A stretch of 64,000 nucleotides of DNA from Cupriavidus pauculus (GTDB taxonomy: Bacteria; Pseudomonadota; Gammaproteobacteria; Burkholderiales; Burkholderiaceae): assembly GCF_002858765.1 (NCBI RefSeq), contig NZ_PJRP01000001.1:588752-652751 (forward strand), given 5' to 3'. Shown here in pieces: positions 1 through 11,820 of this stretch (positions within the stretch are counted from its first letter, which is position 1; every line of letters begins with the position of its first letter). The notes below the pieces were generated by a model, which was not told the origin of the DNA, did no database searches, and saw only the letters and a program-made list of their open reading frames with translations. The position numbers and the translations under genes were made by a program.

Positions 1-445
1 CCTGGAGCATGCGGGGGATCTGATCGAGCGTGTCATCGTCGATGCCCGGGAGAAGAAGATCGCGCACAACCTGTCGTTCTCGGAGGCCGGCATGCAGGAA
101 ATCGCCGAGATGCACGCGCGCGTGGTGGGCAACCTGCGGCTGGGTTTGTCGGTGTTCCTGACCGGCGATATCCGCAGCGCGCAGCAGCTGATGGCCGAGA
201 AGGCCAACTTCCGGGAACTGGAACGCAAGTACGCGCGCTCGCATCTGCAGCGCGTGGCGATCCAGACCGTCGAAAGTATTGAAACGAGTTCGCTGCACCT
301 GGACGTGATCAGCGAAATGAAGCGGCTCAACTCGCTGTTCTGCGCCACGGCCTATCCGGTGCTGGAGCAGGCCGGGCTGATGAACCGCAGCCGCATGAAG
401 GAAGACGCGCCGGACAAGCTCGGCGACGTGGCGGAGGCGCGCTAG
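1..445 (+). CDS. Na/Pi cotransporter family protein, C-terminal part
   Basis: The reading frame is open from base 2, so the gene begins upstream of the window; 147 residues are visible. The visible part is helical and matches the PhoU-like cytoplasmic tail that follows the membrane domain of NptA/YjbB-type Na/Pi symporters: an LEHAGDLIERVI stretch near the window edge and SSLHLDVISEMKRLNSLFCA near the end are typical. The family moves inorganic phosphate across the inner membrane. The transport domain is not visible here. It converges with uvrA across a strong palindrome. Confidence 0.75.
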   Translation, partial: LEHAGDLIERVIVDAREKKIAHNLSFSEAGMQEIAEMHARVVGNLRLGLSVFLTGDIRSAQQLMAEKANFRELERKYARSHLQRVAIQTVESIETSSLHLDVISEMKRLNSLFCATAYPVLEQAGLMNRSRMKEDAPDKLGDVAEAR

Positions 446-469
446 ACAGATAGCCGCAGGGACGCTTGA

Positions 470-507
470 TTTTCACCCCTCTCCCGCTTGTGGGAGAGGG
501 GTGAAAA
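470..507. terminator. Bidirectional terminator, dispersed palindrome copy 1
   Basis: A perfect 16-bp stem (470-485 with 492-507) closes a six-base loop. It is flanked by T and A runs, so it can terminate both the cotransporter gene and convergent uvrA. Its core CTCTCCC/GGGAGAG recurs at several other intergenic sites in this window. Confidence 0.7.
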
Positions 508-521
508 ACGTCCGCCGCCCA

Positions 522-3386
<2,865 letters not shown>

Positions 3387-3781
3387 ATACCGTTCGTTCG
3401 CCCGGTGGGCGACCTGCGGAGAGCAGGTCGGTCCCGCGGAAATTCGATGTGCCTGGCCAGATGCCTGGGCGCCCCGGACAAGGGCGCCAGCCTGCCGCTT
3501 CACGCACATTTCACGCCTGGCCGAGGCCGGACGTGATGGAACAAGCGCGAGAAACAAACCTGCTAATATACCGAACTTCGGTTTCCGGGGTTACCCGGCG
3601 CCAAACGGGCTGAAGACGGCAACGTGCCGGCGGCGCCGCGAGCATCGCGGCAGCGTCTGTTGCATGGATGTCTGCGATGCCAGACAAGGCAACGCCCGGG
3701 CAACTTCCGGGCGCCAGCGCGTGTCGAAGCTGCCAGGCTGACCGAGCCAGCGACCGAGCCAGAATTCCACCTACGACCGCA
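3387..3781. other. Divergent uvrA / MFS intergenic region
   Basis: About 395 bases without a credible gene, holding the divergent promoters. Visible structures are a CCGAA-C-TTCGG palindrome near 3571-3581, a perfect 6-bp inverted repeat TGTCTG-N6-CAGACA at 3669-3686, and a GC hairpin (3694-3699 with 3707-3712). Any of these may be operator or leader structure; none matches a named regulator site that I know. Confidence 0.5.
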
Positions 3782-5032
3782 ATGCCGTCGATCCCCCCTT
3801 CCTCACCCAGTCTTTCCAACGAGCCCACCCGCGCCGAACCCGTGCGCGACCGCATGACCCGCGGCGAACTGCACGCCAGCCTGTCGCTGGCCAGCATTTT
3901 TGCCCTGCGCATGCTTGGCCTGTTCCTGATCCTGCCCGTCTTCGCCGAATACGCGCGTACGCTGCCCGATGGGCACGACGCCCAGCGTGTGGGCGTGGCC
4001 ATGGGCATCTATGGCCTCATGCAGGCCTTCCTGCATATCCCGCTGGGCTGGCTGTCCGACCGCGTGGGCCGCAAGCCGGTGATGGTGGCCGGCCTGGTGC
4101 TGTTCGTGGCCGGCGCGCTGGTTGCCGCCTTTTCCGACACGCTGACCGGCATCACCGCCGGCCGCGCGCTGCAGGGCATGGGTGCGATCTCGGCGGCCAT
4201 TACCGCCTGCATCGCCGACCTGACGCGCGAGCGGCATCGTACAAAAGCCATGGCGATGGTCGGCGGCAGCATCGGCCTGACGTTTGCGCTGTCGCTGGTG
4301 ATTGCCTCGCCGCTGCTGCACAGCATCGGCATGTCCGGCATCTTCGGGCTGATGGGGGTGCTGGGAGCCCTGGCCATCGGCGTGACCCTGTTCGTGGTGC
4401 CCAACCCGCCGCCGCCCCATCCGGTGCAGATGCCGTTCCGCAAGGTGCTGCTCAATGCCGACCTGATCCGCCTGAATGTGGGCGTGCTGGCGCTGCATGC
4501 GAGCCAGGTGGCGATGTTCATGGTGGTGCCGACGATGCTCAGCAGCGCCGGCATGCCGCTGGACCAGCACTGGAAGGTGTACCTGCCCGTGGTGCTGGTG
4601 TCGTTCCTGCTGATGCTGGGGCCGATGATGGCCGCCGAGCGCTACGGCAAGGTGCGCCCGGTGCTGCTGGCGTCGGTGGCGCTGATGACCGCCGTGCAAC
4701 TGCTGTTTGCCACCGTCCACGGGCTGTGGTCGATCGTTGGCGTGCTGCTGCTGTTCTTCGTGGCGTTCAACGTGCTGGAGGCCATGCAGCCGTCGCTGGT
4801 GTCGCGCTACGCGGCCGCCAGTCGGGGCGCCGCACTGGGCGTTTACAACACCACGCAGTCGCTGGGCCTGGCCCTGGGCGGCGTGGCGGGCGGCTGGCTG
4901 CTCCAGCACGAAGGCCGTCCGGCGGTGTTCGTGGCCTGCGCGGCCGTGCTGCTGCTCTGGCTTATAATCGCCTGGAGCATGAAGGCGCCGCCGGCACGCA
5001 GCAAGGATGGCGCCCCGGCAGTGGCGGCTTAG
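3782..5032 (+). CDS. MFS transporter (drug/proton antiporter type)
   Basis: Inner-membrane permease of the major facilitator superfamily, 416 residues from the chosen ATG. About 12 hydrophobic segments are visible, with the diagnostic motif A after segment 2 (GWLSDRVGRKPVM). A later ATG at 3854 (MTRGELHASL) starts just before the first membrane helix and is an equally plausible start; neither has a clear ribosome site. The family is YajR/multidrug-like, so export of a small molecule is likely, but no substrate can be read from sequence. It lies between uvrA and ssb. Confidence 0.85.
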   Translation: MPSIPPSSPSLSNEPTRAEPVRDRMTRGELHASLSLASIFALRMLGLFLILPVFAEYARTLPDGHDAQRVGVAMGIYGLMQAFLHIPLGWLSDRVGRKPVMVAGLVLFVAGALVAAFSDTLTGITAGRALQGMGAISAAITACIADLTRERHRTKAMAMVGGSIGLTFALSLVIASPLLHSIGMSGIFGLMGVLGALAIGVTLFVVPNPPPPHPVQMPFRKVLLNADLIRLNVGVLALHASQVAMFMVVPTMLSSAGMPLDQHWKVYLPVVLVSFLLMLGPMMAAERYGKVRPVLLASVALMTAVQLLFATVHGLWSIVGVLLLFFVAFNVLEAMQPSLVSRYAAASRGAALGVYNTTQSLGLALGGVAGGWLLQHEGRPAVFVACAAVLLLWLIIAWSMKAPPARSKDGAPAVAA

Positions 5033-5259
5033 ACACACTTTTTCACCTATCCGCAAAAGCCCGACACGCTTTTTCCCGGTATCGGCGGTAGCATTCGACA
5101 CGCGTCTGACGGAGTGTTCCGAAGGGCGCGTGATGTCGTTTACGGTCGTCCGATAGGTGGCCCATGCCGGTTACCGGTCTCGGGCCCGAATATTTCTTGC
5201 GAATCTCGCACTACGTTTAACGCCGCGCTGAAAGGGCGCGGTCCTTGGAGAACTTCTAC

Positions 5260-5823
5260 ATGGCATCGGTCAACAAAGTCATTCTCGTCGGCAACCTGGG
5301 CGCCGACCCTGAAACCCGCTACATGCCCAGCGGCGACGCCGTGACCAACATCCGGCTCGCGACGACCGACCGCTACAAGGACAAGCAGAGTAACGAGTTC
5401 AAGGAAGCGACGGAATGGCACCGCATCGCCTTCTTCGGCAAGCTGGCTGAGATCGCCGGCCAGTACCTGAAGAAAGGTTCGTCGGTCTACATCGAAGGCC
5501 GCATCCGCACCCGCAAGTGGCAGGACCAGTCGGGCCAGGACAAGTACAGCACCGAAATCGTGGCTGACCAGATGCAGATGCTGGGCGCCCGCCAGGGCGG
5601 CGGTGGCGGCGAAGAAGGCGGCTACGGCGGTGGTGCTGGCGGCGGTGGTGGCTATAGCCGCGAATCGCAAGGCGGTGGCGGCGGTGGCGGTGGCTACGGC
5701 GGTGGCCGCGGCCAGGGCGGCGGCGGTGCCGGCCAGCAAGGCGGCCAGCAGGGCGGCCAGCGTCGTCAGCAGCAAGCCCCGTCGAACGGCTTCGAGGACA
5801 TGGACGACGATATTCCGTTCTGA
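5260..5823 (+). CDS. ssb: Single-stranded DNA-binding protein
   Basis: Binds and protects ssDNA in replication, repair and recombination. It has 187 residues: an OB-fold of about 110 residues starting [20 protein letters not shown], a long Gly/Gln-rich linker made of GGG, GGY and QGGQ runs, and the acidic tip MDDDIPF that recruits partner proteins. GGAG at 5247-5250 fixes the ATG at 5260; a TTG 15 bases upstream in frame is rejected. A strong intrinsic terminator follows. Confidence 0.98.
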   Translation: MASVNKVILVGNLGADPETRYMPSGDAVTNIRLATTDRYKDKQSNEFKEATEWHRIAFFGKLAEIAGQYLKKGSSVYIEGRIRTRKWQDQSGQDKYSTEIVADQMQMLGARQGGGGGEEGGYGGGAGGGGGYSRESQGGGGGGGGYGGGRGQGGGGAGQQGGQQGGQRRQQQAPSNGFEDMDDDIPF

Positions 5824-5844
5824 TCTCGCCTAAGCCTTATCAAG

Positions 5845-5876
5845 AAAAACCCCGCCTCATTGGCGGGGTTTTTTGT
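5845..5876 (+). terminator. Rho-independent terminator of ssb
   Basis: Stem 5845-5856 pairs with 5862-5873 (A-run, then CCCCGCC/GGCGGGG) around a five-base loop, followed by a T run. It lies 21 bases after the ssb stop codon. Confidence 0.9.
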
Positions 5877-5947
5877 TTGGGCCGAGCGCCTGGGTGGGGC
5901 TTGTAGAGCTTATTACGCCGTTGAAGTAACCGTTGCGACGGCCTACG

Positions 5948-6928
5948 ATGCCTCGCATGGACACCCTTCATCCTTCCGCCGACTGGCGGCTCCTGGTCAT
6001 CAGCCTGCCGACGTCGGCAGCCACCGCCCGCATGCGGTTCTGGCGCGCGATCAAGGCGCTGGGTGGGGCGGCGTTGCGCGATGGCGTCTATCTGGTGCCG
6101 AATCGGGCCGAGTTGCTGCAGCCGCTGCAGGCGATTGCCGACGACGCGGCGGATCAGGATGGCAAGGTCTGGCTGCTGTCCGTGCTGGCCACGCCGGAGC
6201 AGCAGGCCGACTACCGGCGATTGTTCGATCGCACCGCCGAATACGCGGACTGGACGACGGAACTGGCGGGCGGCCGCGAGGCCATTGCCGCCCTTGGCGA
6301 GGCCGAGCTGTTACGCGTGGCGCGCCGGCTCGGACGCGGCTATGACGCGATCCGGAAGATCGACTTTTTCCCCGCCGAGGCGGCATCGATTGCCGAGGCA
6401 AAGTGGCGCGATTTCAATGCCGCCGTGGATGCGGCGCTGTCTCCCGGCGAGCCGCACGGCGTCTCGGGTGCCATCGCCCGGCGCGATCCGGCGCAGTACC
6501 AGGGGCGCTGCTGGGCTACGCGCCGGCATCTCTGGGTAGACCGCGTCGCGTGCGCCTGGCTGATCCAGCGCTTTATCGATCCCCACGCCAGGTTCCTGTG
6601 GCTCGATGACGTGCGGCAGTGCCCGGACGATGCACTGGGATTCGACTTCGACGGCGCGACGTTCACACATATCGGCGACCGCGTGTCGTTCGAGGTGCTG
6701 ATGGCGAGCTTCGGGCTGGACGAGGACAAGGGGCTGTCGAAGCTGGCGCAACTGGTTCATGTGCTCGATGTCGGTGGCGCGCCCGTGGCGGAGGCCAGCG
6801 GCTTCGAGGCCGTGCTGACCGGGGCGCGCACCCGCATGCCGGACGACGACGCGTTGCTACGGGACATGAGCCCGGTACTGGATTCCCTTTACACGCACTA
6901 CGGCAGCGCGAGCCGCCGCAAGCGGTAG
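5948..6928 (+). CDS. chrB: Chromate resistance protein ChrB
   Basis: Chromate-sensing regulatory/resistance protein found beside ChrA. About 326 residues. The N-terminal ChrB domain reads WRLLVISLPTSAATARMRFW, then ALRDGVYLVP. The C-terminal domain begins at VDRVACAWLIQRFIDPHARF. In known chr operons ChrB acts as a chromate-responsive regulator, and the C-terminal domain is also found alone, as in the third gene here. The start is uncertain: ATG at 5948 or 5957, neither with a good ribosome site. It is 18 bases upstream of chrA. Confidence 0.9.
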   Translation: MPRMDTLHPSADWRLLVISLPTSAATARMRFWRAIKALGGAALRDGVYLVPNRAELLQPLQAIADDAADQDGKVWLLSVLATPEQQADYRRLFDRTAEYADWTTELAGGREAIAALGEAELLRVARRLGRGYDAIRKIDFFPAEAASIAEAKWRDFNAAVDAALSPGEPHGVSGAIARRDPAQYQGRCWATRRHLWVDRVACAWLIQRFIDPHARFLWLDDVRQCPDDALGFDFDGATFTHIGDRVSFEVLMASFGLDEDKGLSKLAQLVHVLDVGGAPVAEASGFEAVLTGARTRMPDDDALLRDMSPVLDSLYTHYGSASRRKR

Positions 6929-6946
6929 CGCCGGAGGGCATTGCAC

Positions 6947-8146
6947 ATGCATCCGCAAGACACGCCTCCCACGGGGGACATCGGGCAGGATGGCGCCCGC
7001 TACAGCCTCTGGCAACTGGTCTTCTACATGCTGCGCCTGGGCACGCTGGGCTTTGGCGGCCCCGTGGCGCTGGCCGGCTACATGCATCGCGACCTGGTCG
7101 AGCGCAGGCAATGGATCACCGATGGGGACTACAAGGAAGGCATTGCGCTGGCGCAACTGGCGCCCGGCCCGATGGCCGCGCAACTCGCCATCTATCTGGG
7201 GTACGTGCACTACCACATCGTCGGCGCCACGCTGGTGGGCGTCGCCTTTGTCCTGCCGTCGTTCCTGATGGTGCTGGCGCTGGGCTGGGCCTATACGAAG
7301 TTCGGCGGCCTGACGTGGATGCAGTCGGTGTTCTACGGCGTGGGCGCGGCGGTGATCGGCATCATCACGCTCAGCGCGTACAAGCTGACCAACAAGAGCG
7401 TGGGCCGGGACCCATTGCTGTGGGGCATCTATCTTGTGCTGGCGGCGGTCACGGTCATCACCGAATCGGAAATCGCCTGGCTGTTCCTGGCCGCCGGGCT
7501 GCTGGTCTGGTTCTGGCGCGCGCCGCCGAAGTGGCTGCGCGAGCGGGGCGTCAACGCCCTCGCCGCCACGCAGTTGCCGATGGTCGGCGGGTTCGCCAGC
7601 AGCCTGGACTGGCCGCTGCACGTGCAGATCGGCGTGTTCTTTGCCAAGGCCGGGGCGTTTGTGTTCGGCTCGGGGCTGGCCATCGTGCCGTTCCTGTACG
7701 GCGGCGTGGTGACCGAGCATCACTGGCTGAACGACAAGCAGTTTGTCGATGCCGTGGCGGTTGCCATGATCACGCCCGGGCCCGTGGTGATTACCGTGGG
7801 TTTCATCGGCTATCTGGTCGCCGGCCTGCCCGGTGCGGTGGTGGCCGCGCTGGCCACCTTCCTGCCTTGCTATCTGTTTACCGTCATCCCGGCGCCGTAC
7901 TTCAAGAAGTACGGCAAGCGGCCGGCCATCGTCGCATTCGTGGATGGCGTGACGGCGGCGGCCGTGGGCGCCATCACGGGGGCCGTGATCGTGCTGGCCA
8001 GACGGTCGTTGATCGATGTCCCGACGGTTGCGCTGGCCGTGGCCACGGTGCTCCTGCTCTGGCGATTCAAGACACTGCCAGAGCCGGTGATCGTGCTCGG
8101 CGCGGCCATCGTCGGGCTGATCGTCTATCCGTTGCTGCGCGGCTGA
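6947..8146 (+). CDS. chrA: Chromate efflux transporter ChrA
   Basis: Inner-membrane chromate exporter of the long-chain CHR family, 399 residues and about 10 or more hydrophobic segments. The two homologous CHR halves are visible, with the N-terminal signature GTLGFGGPVALAGYM followed by LAQLAPGPMAAQLAIYLGY. GGAGGG at 6933-6938 sets the start at ATG 6947 rather than TTG 6941. The gene sits between chrB and a ChrB-domain gene, so it is most likely co-transcribed as a chromate-detoxification operon. Base composition matches the neighbours and no mobile element flanks it. Confidence 0.95.
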   Translation: MHPQDTPPTGDIGQDGARYSLWQLVFYMLRLGTLGFGGPVALAGYMHRDLVERRQWITDGDYKEGIALAQLAPGPMAAQLAIYLGYVHYHIVGATLVGVAFVLPSFLMVLALGWAYTKFGGLTWMQSVFYGVGAAVIGIITLSAYKLTNKSVGRDPLLWGIYLVLAAVTVITESEIAWLFLAAGLLVWFWRAPPKWLRERGVNALAATQLPMVGGFASSLDWPLHVQIGVFFAKAGAFVFGSGLAIVPFLYGGVVTEHHWLNDKQFVDAVAVAMITPGPVVITVGFIGYLVAGLPGAVVAALATFLPCYLFTVIPAPYFKKYGKRPAIVAFVDGVTAAAVGAITGAVIVLARRSLIDVPTVALAVATVLLLWRFKTLPEPVIVLGAAIVGLIVYPLLRG

Positions 8147-8182
8147 TGTCAGCCGGCGTTGGCGGATGTTCAGGAGCCAATC

Positions 8183-8641
8183 ATGAAATGGATTACGCGA
8201 GAGTTCCCGAAGATCGACCGGATTGCCTGTCCGTGGCTGGTCGCCCGGTTTATCGATCCGTCGCCCGAGTTCCTCTATGTACCCGCTGGCGACGTGCTGG
8301 CCGAAGCGCGGCGCAGCGGGGCGATTCCCTACGACATCCCCGGCGTCGAGCTGTCGCATGAGGGAGAACTGTGCAGCTTCGACGCCTTCCTGAAGAAATA
8401 CGGCCTGGACGACCCCTCGCTCGACCAGCTTGCCGCCATCGTCCGGGGGGCCGACACGTCGCGGCTGGACCTCACCCGGGAATCGGGCGGGTTGTACGCG
8501 ATATCGCTGGGCCTGTCGAAAACCTTCGCCGACGACCACGACATGTTGCGGCAAGGCATGGTGATGTACGACGCCCTGTACGCCTGGTGCAAGCACTGCC
8601 AGGCCGAGACGCACAACTGGCCACCGGCGATGCCCGCTTGA
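8183..8641 (+). CDS. Stand-alone ChrB C-terminal domain protein
   Basis: A 152-residue protein starting MKWITREFPKIDRIACPWLV, set by AGGAG at 8172. It aligns by eye with the C-terminal half of the ChrB encoded at 5948 (IDRIACPWLVARFIDPSPEFLY against VDRVACAWLIQRFIDPHARF), so it looks like a duplicated or detached C-terminal domain. A CKHC pair lies near the C-terminus. The role is unknown; co-transcription with chrA suggests a part in chromate resistance or sensing. Confidence 0.85.
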   Translation: MKWITREFPKIDRIACPWLVARFIDPSPEFLYVPAGDVLAEARRSGAIPYDIPGVELSHEGELCSFDAFLKKYGLDDPSLDQLAAIVRGADTSRLDLTRESGGLYAISLGLSKTFADDHDMLRQGMVMYDALYAWCKHCQAETHNWPPAMPA

Positions 8642-9113
8642 TCGGAACCCGGCGGAGCAGGGTGGCAGACCTGGCCGTTTCGCCAGAGACGGCCCGTTAT
8701 CGGCACCGCAAGTGCCTTTCAGGTATCAATTAGATGGAGGATGACATCGGGCGCGGCGGCGATCACGGCCTGCCGCGCCGTGCGTCCCTGTAGAATGTCG
8801 GCCTGTTGGTTGGCCACCCGGCGCTGCCCATCGGTCAACCCGGTTGGCCAGGACGCCAAGTGGCCGATTGTTCACGCGTTCAGCGACCTCTGCGGATCGA
8901 CTTGCCGAATCGGCTTGATTCCGCGCCCAATTCCCGATTTTTGCACCATGCCGGCGGACAACCCGGCGCGGCGGGGCAATTGTGCGCGGTGGCGGGCCGC
9001 TGCCTGGACGTGAGCGCCAGTTGCGCCAACGGGCGCGAATGGTGCCAATGGCGGCGATCCTGCCATCGGCGTGGCGGCGCGTGTTGCCGCACCCTTCATC
9101 TCTCCTCGACATC
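8642..9113. other. Long intergenic region upstream of amino-acid importer
   Basis: 472 bases with no credible gene. Small open frames here lack start signals and recognisable sequence. A -10-like TAGAAT lies at about 8791, and a 9-bp direct repeat GGTTGGCCA occurs at 8808-8816 and 8842-8850, spaced 34 bases apart, a possible regulator-binding arrangement for the importer. No RNA gene was recognised. Confidence 0.4.
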
Positions 9114-9902
9114 ATGAAAAAAATAGCAGCCGTTCTCCTGATCTCCGGTCTTTCGTTGCTGGCCGCCTGCGGCAAGAGCGACCCGACGCCGGCGGCAAAG
9201 CCTGCCAGCGCCAGCACCAGCATCGTGGTGGGCCTGGACGACAACTTCCCGCCGATGGGCTTCCGCGACGCCAACAACCAGCTGGTTGGCTTCGACATCG
9301 ACATGGCCAAGGAAGCGGCGCAGCGGCTCGGCATGACGGTGGATTTCAAGCCGATCGACTGGAGCGCCAAGGAAGCCGAGCTGAACGGCAAGCGTGTGGA
9401 CGTGCTGTGGAACGGCCTGACGATCACCGAGGACCGCAAGAAGAACATCAGCTTTACCGCGCCGTACATGACGAACCACCAGATCGTCATCGTGACCGCC
9501 AAGTCGCCGATCCAGACCAAGGCTGACCTGGCCGGCCGCATCGTCGGCGCCCAGGACGGCAGCAGCGCCGTCGACGCCATCAAGAAAGAGGCGACCGTGG
9601 CTGCCAGCCTGAAGGAACTGAAGTCGTTTGGCGACAATGTGACGGCGCTGATGGACCTGTCGGCAGGCCGCCTCGACGCCGTGGTGGTGGACGAAGTGGT
9701 GGGCCGCTACCTGGCCAGCAAGCGCGCCGGCGAATATCGCATCCTGACCGAGAACTTCGGCACCGAAGACTACGGCGTGGGCGTGCGCAAGGACGATGGC
9801 GAGCTGCTGGACAAGCTGAACAAGACCCTGGCTTCGATGAAGCAGGACGGCACCGCCGCGCGCATCGCCACCCAGTGGTTCGGCGCGGACATCACCAAGT
9901 AA
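9114..9902 (+). CDS. Amino-acid ABC transporter, solute-binding lipoprotein
   Basis: Family 3 periplasmic binding protein for a polar amino acid, 262 residues. The N-terminus MKKIAAVLLISGLSLLAACG is a lipoprotein signal peptide with lipobox LAAC, so the mature protein should be membrane-anchored. Typical family 3 motifs follow: FDIDMAKEAAQRLG, GLTITEDRKKNI, and FGTEDYGVGVRKDDGELL near the C-terminus. It is followed by a permease and an ATPase, so the set is a complete importer. The ligand (glutamine, glutamate, cystine or similar) cannot be decided by eye. Confidence 0.93.
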   Translation: MKKIAAVLLISGLSLLAACGKSDPTPAAKPASASTSIVVGLDDNFPPMGFRDANNQLVGFDIDMAKEAAQRLGMTVDFKPIDWSAKEAELNGKRVDVLWNGLTITEDRKKNISFTAPYMTNHQIVIVTAKSPIQTKADLAGRIVGAQDGSSAVDAIKKEATVAASLKELKSFGDNVTALMDLSAGRLDAVVVDEVVGRYLASKRAGEYRILTENFGTEDYGVGVRKDDGELLDKLNKTLASMKQDGTAARIATQWFGADITK

Positions 9903-9914
9903 GGACAGCCACCT

Positions 9915-9973
9915 CGCAGGCTGCACAGGGTTCGGTAGACATGGCAATTTGCACCGGCCCTGTTGCACCTGCG
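9915..9973 (+). other. Intercistronic stem-loop after binding-protein gene
   Basis: An imperfect inverted repeat (9915-9930 with 9958-9973, differing by two single-base bulges) lies between the binding-protein stop and the permease start. Such stem-loops commonly stabilise the upstream message so that the binding protein is made in excess. Confidence 0.5.
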
Positions 9974-9994
9974 TCGTAACGTTTCAGTTTCAGC

Positions 9995-10648
9995 ATGGAC
10001 TACGTTCTTTCTCTCCTGCCGCCGATGATGGAAGGGGCCAAGGTCACCTTGACCCTGTTCGCCATCACGCTGGCGCTGTCGGTGCCCCTGGGCCTGGCGC
10101 TGGCCCTGCTGCGGATCTCGGCGTGGGCGCCGGTCAGTGGCCTGGTGAATGGCTATATCTGGCTGATGCGCGGCACGCCGCTGATGCTGCAGATGCTTTT
10201 CATCTACTTCGCGCTGCCGTTCGTGCCCTATGTCGGCATCCGGCTGCCGGACTTTCCCGCCGCCGTGGTCGCGTTCGCGCTGAACTACGCAGCGTACTTC
10301 GCCGAGATCTTCCGGGCCGGCATCCAGTCGGTGGAGCGTGGCCAGTACGAGGCCAGCAAGACGCTGGGCCTGAGCTACTTCCAGACCATGCGCCGGATCG
10401 TGCTGCCCCAGATGATTGGCCGCGTGCTGCCCCCGGTGAGCAACGAGACCATCACGCTGGTCAAGGACACCTCGCTGATCTACGTGCTGGCGCTCAATGA
10501 CATCCTGCGCACGGCGCGCAGCATCGTGCAGCGCGATTTCACGACAACCCCGTTCCTGGTGGCCGCACTGTTTTACCTGGTGATGACGCTGGTTCTGACG
10601 TGGCTCCTCCAACGCCTCGAAAAACGCTATGCAAGATACGATCAATGA
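9995..10648 (+). CDS. Amino-acid ABC transporter permease (GlnP/HisM type)
   Basis: Inner-membrane permease of 217 residues with about five hydrophobic helices. The N-terminal [21 protein letters not shown] is characteristic of the HEQRO permease group. The EAA cytoplasmic loop, which contacts the ATPase, reads [22 protein letters not shown]. One permease gene implies a homodimeric channel. Its 3' end overlaps the ATPase start by 20 bases. Confidence 0.95.
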   Translation: MDYVLSLLPPMMEGAKVTLTLFAITLALSVPLGLALALLRISAWAPVSGLVNGYIWLMRGTPLMLQMLFIYFALPFVPYVGIRLPDFPAAVVAFALNYAAYFAEIFRAGIQSVERGQYEASKTLGLSYFQTMRRIVLPQMIGRVLPPVSNETITLVKDTSLIYVLALNDILRTARSIVQRDFTTTPFLVAALFYLVMTLVLTWLLQRLEKRYARYDQ

Positions 10649-11426
10649 GAATGCCGGCGTGCGCGAGCGGCCATTGATGGTGTCGGCCCGCGACATTCAC
10701 AAGTCCTTCGGCGCGCTGGATGTGCTGAAGGGCGTGTCGCTGTCCCTGCGCAAGGGCGACGTGACCGCCGTGATCGGCCCGTCGGGCTCGGGCAAGAGCA
10801 CGCTGCTGCGGTGCATGAACCATCTGGAACTGATCGACCGGGGCACGCTGGAAATTGAAGGCGAAGCGCTGGCGACGACCGACGCCACCGGCGTGCACTA
10901 CGCCAAGGGTGCCGACCTGCGTCGTATTTGCGCCAGGATGGGCATGGTGTTCCAGTCGTTCAACCTGTTTCCGCACCTGACCGTGCTGCAGAACCTGATC
11001 GAGGCGCCGATGACCGTCAAGGGCATGTCCCGTGACCGCGTCGTGCCGCTGGCCGAAGACCTGCTGCGCAAGGTGGGCCTGTTCGACAAGCGCGACAGCT
11101 ATCCGTCGCGCTTGTCGGGCGGCCAGAAGCAGCGCGTGGCCATTGCCCGTGCGCTGGCCATGGAGCCGGACATCATGCTGTTCGACGAGCCCACTTCGGC
11201 GCTTGACCCCGAACTGACCGGCGAAGTCCTGCGGACCATGCGCCAGCTGGCCGACGAGCACATGACGATGCTGGTGGTCACGCACGAAATGGGTTTCGCG
11301 CGCGAGGTGGCCAACCATGTGGTCTTCATGGATGGCGGCAAGGTGGTCGAGGAGGGCCCGCCGGCGCAGCTGTTCGGGGCGCCTGTCCAGGCGCGGACGC
11401 GGGAATTCCTGACCCGCGTGTTCTAA
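10629..11426 (+). CDS. Amino-acid ABC transporter ATP-binding protein (GlnQ type)
   Basis: ATPase of 265 residues that powers the importer. Walker [10 protein letters not shown], the Q-loop in [18 protein letters not shown], signature [19 protein letters not shown], Walker [16 protein letters not shown] and the switch histidine in [11 protein letters not shown] are all intact. The chosen start lies inside the permease gene; an in-frame ATG at 10677 ([10 protein letters not shown]) is an alternative, since the 16 residues before it are not conserved in type. Confidence 0.95.
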   Translation: MQDTINENAGVRERPLMVSARDIHKSFGALDVLKGVSLSLRKGDVTAVIGPSGSGKSTLLRCMNHLELIDRGTLEIEGEALATTDATGVHYAKGADLRRICARMGMVFQSFNLFPHLTVLQNLIEAPMTVKGMSRDRVVPLAEDLLRKVGLFDKRDSYPSRLSGGQKQRVAIARALAMEPDIMLFDEPTSALDPELTGEVLRTMRQLADEHMTMLVVTHEMGFAREVANHVVFMDGGKVVEEGPPAQLFGAPVQARTREFLTRVF

Positions 11427-11440
11427 GGCGCGCTCACCCC

Positions 11441-11472
11441 ACGCGGCTGGCACGCCAGGCGCGTGTCCTTTT
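11441..11472 (+). terminator. Terminator after amino-acid importer
   Basis: Hairpin 11441-11451 with 11454-11464 (ACGCG-g-CTGGC / GCCAG-g-CGCGT, one G-G mismatch) followed by a T-rich stretch. It separates the importer from the riboswitch-controlled unit. Confidence 0.55.
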
Positions 11473-11478
11473 GTCGCG

Positions 11479-11506
11479 TTTGTATCAAAGCTGTTGCAGG
11501 TAGAAT
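11479..11506 (+). promoter_or_regulatory. Candidate sigma-70 promoter for riboswitch transcript
   Basis: TTTGTA at 11479-11484 and TAGAAT at 11501-11506 are separated by 16 bases. The position is right for a transcript that starts just before the cobalamin aptamer. Confidence 0.45.
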
Positions 11507-11542
11507 GCGCGCCGCGGCACACGATTCCCGTGTGCCGTCCGT

Positions 11543-11773
11543 GATTGCAGGTGCCGACGGGTATTTCGTCGGTTAAACGGGAAACAGGTGCGCCGCCGAT
11601 CGTCGAGAACATCGCGGCAATGCTTGTGCTGCCCCCGCAACGGTAAGCAGGTTGGGAACTGTCAGGCCGATCCTCTGGATCGGCGGTCACTGCGCCAGCA
11701 GCAAGCGGCGTGGGAAGGCGACGGCATCCCGGGCGCGTGAGCGCCGCCCTGCAAGCCCGGATACCGGCCTGTT
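11543..11773 (+). promoter_or_regulatory. Cobalamin (adenosylcobalamin) riboswitch
   Basis: All conserved blocks of the cobalamin aptamer appear in order: AGGTGCCGACGGG, then TTAAACGGGAAACAGGTG (11572-11590), TGCTGCCCCCGCAACGGTAA-like sequence near 11627-11646, the B12-box region GGTCACTGCGCC (about 11685-11696), GGGAAGGCG (11712-11720) and GCAAGCCCGGATACCGGCCT (11751-11770). It precedes the TonB receptor by about 50 bases, so high cobalamin should reduce receptor expression. The expression platform is not resolved. Confidence 0.93.
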
Positions 11774-11820
11774 GTCATCATCGAACTCCATTTGTCCGGG
11801 CGGGGTCGTCCGGCTTTACG

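Noticed and set aside
3387-3781. SOS (LexA) box upstream of uvrA
   Set aside because: No CTGT-N8-ACAG match was found; TGTCTG-N6-CAGACA is a different palindrome.
5877-8641. Chromate operon as a recent transposon-borne import
   Set aside because: No terminal repeats, transposase or tRNA flank it, and its base composition by eye resembles its neighbours.
8726-9637. A 303-codon open frame on the minus strand covering the intergenic region before the amino-acid importer
   Set aside because: Most of it is antisense to the lipoprotein gene and the rest is Arg/Pro/Ala-rich without family features.
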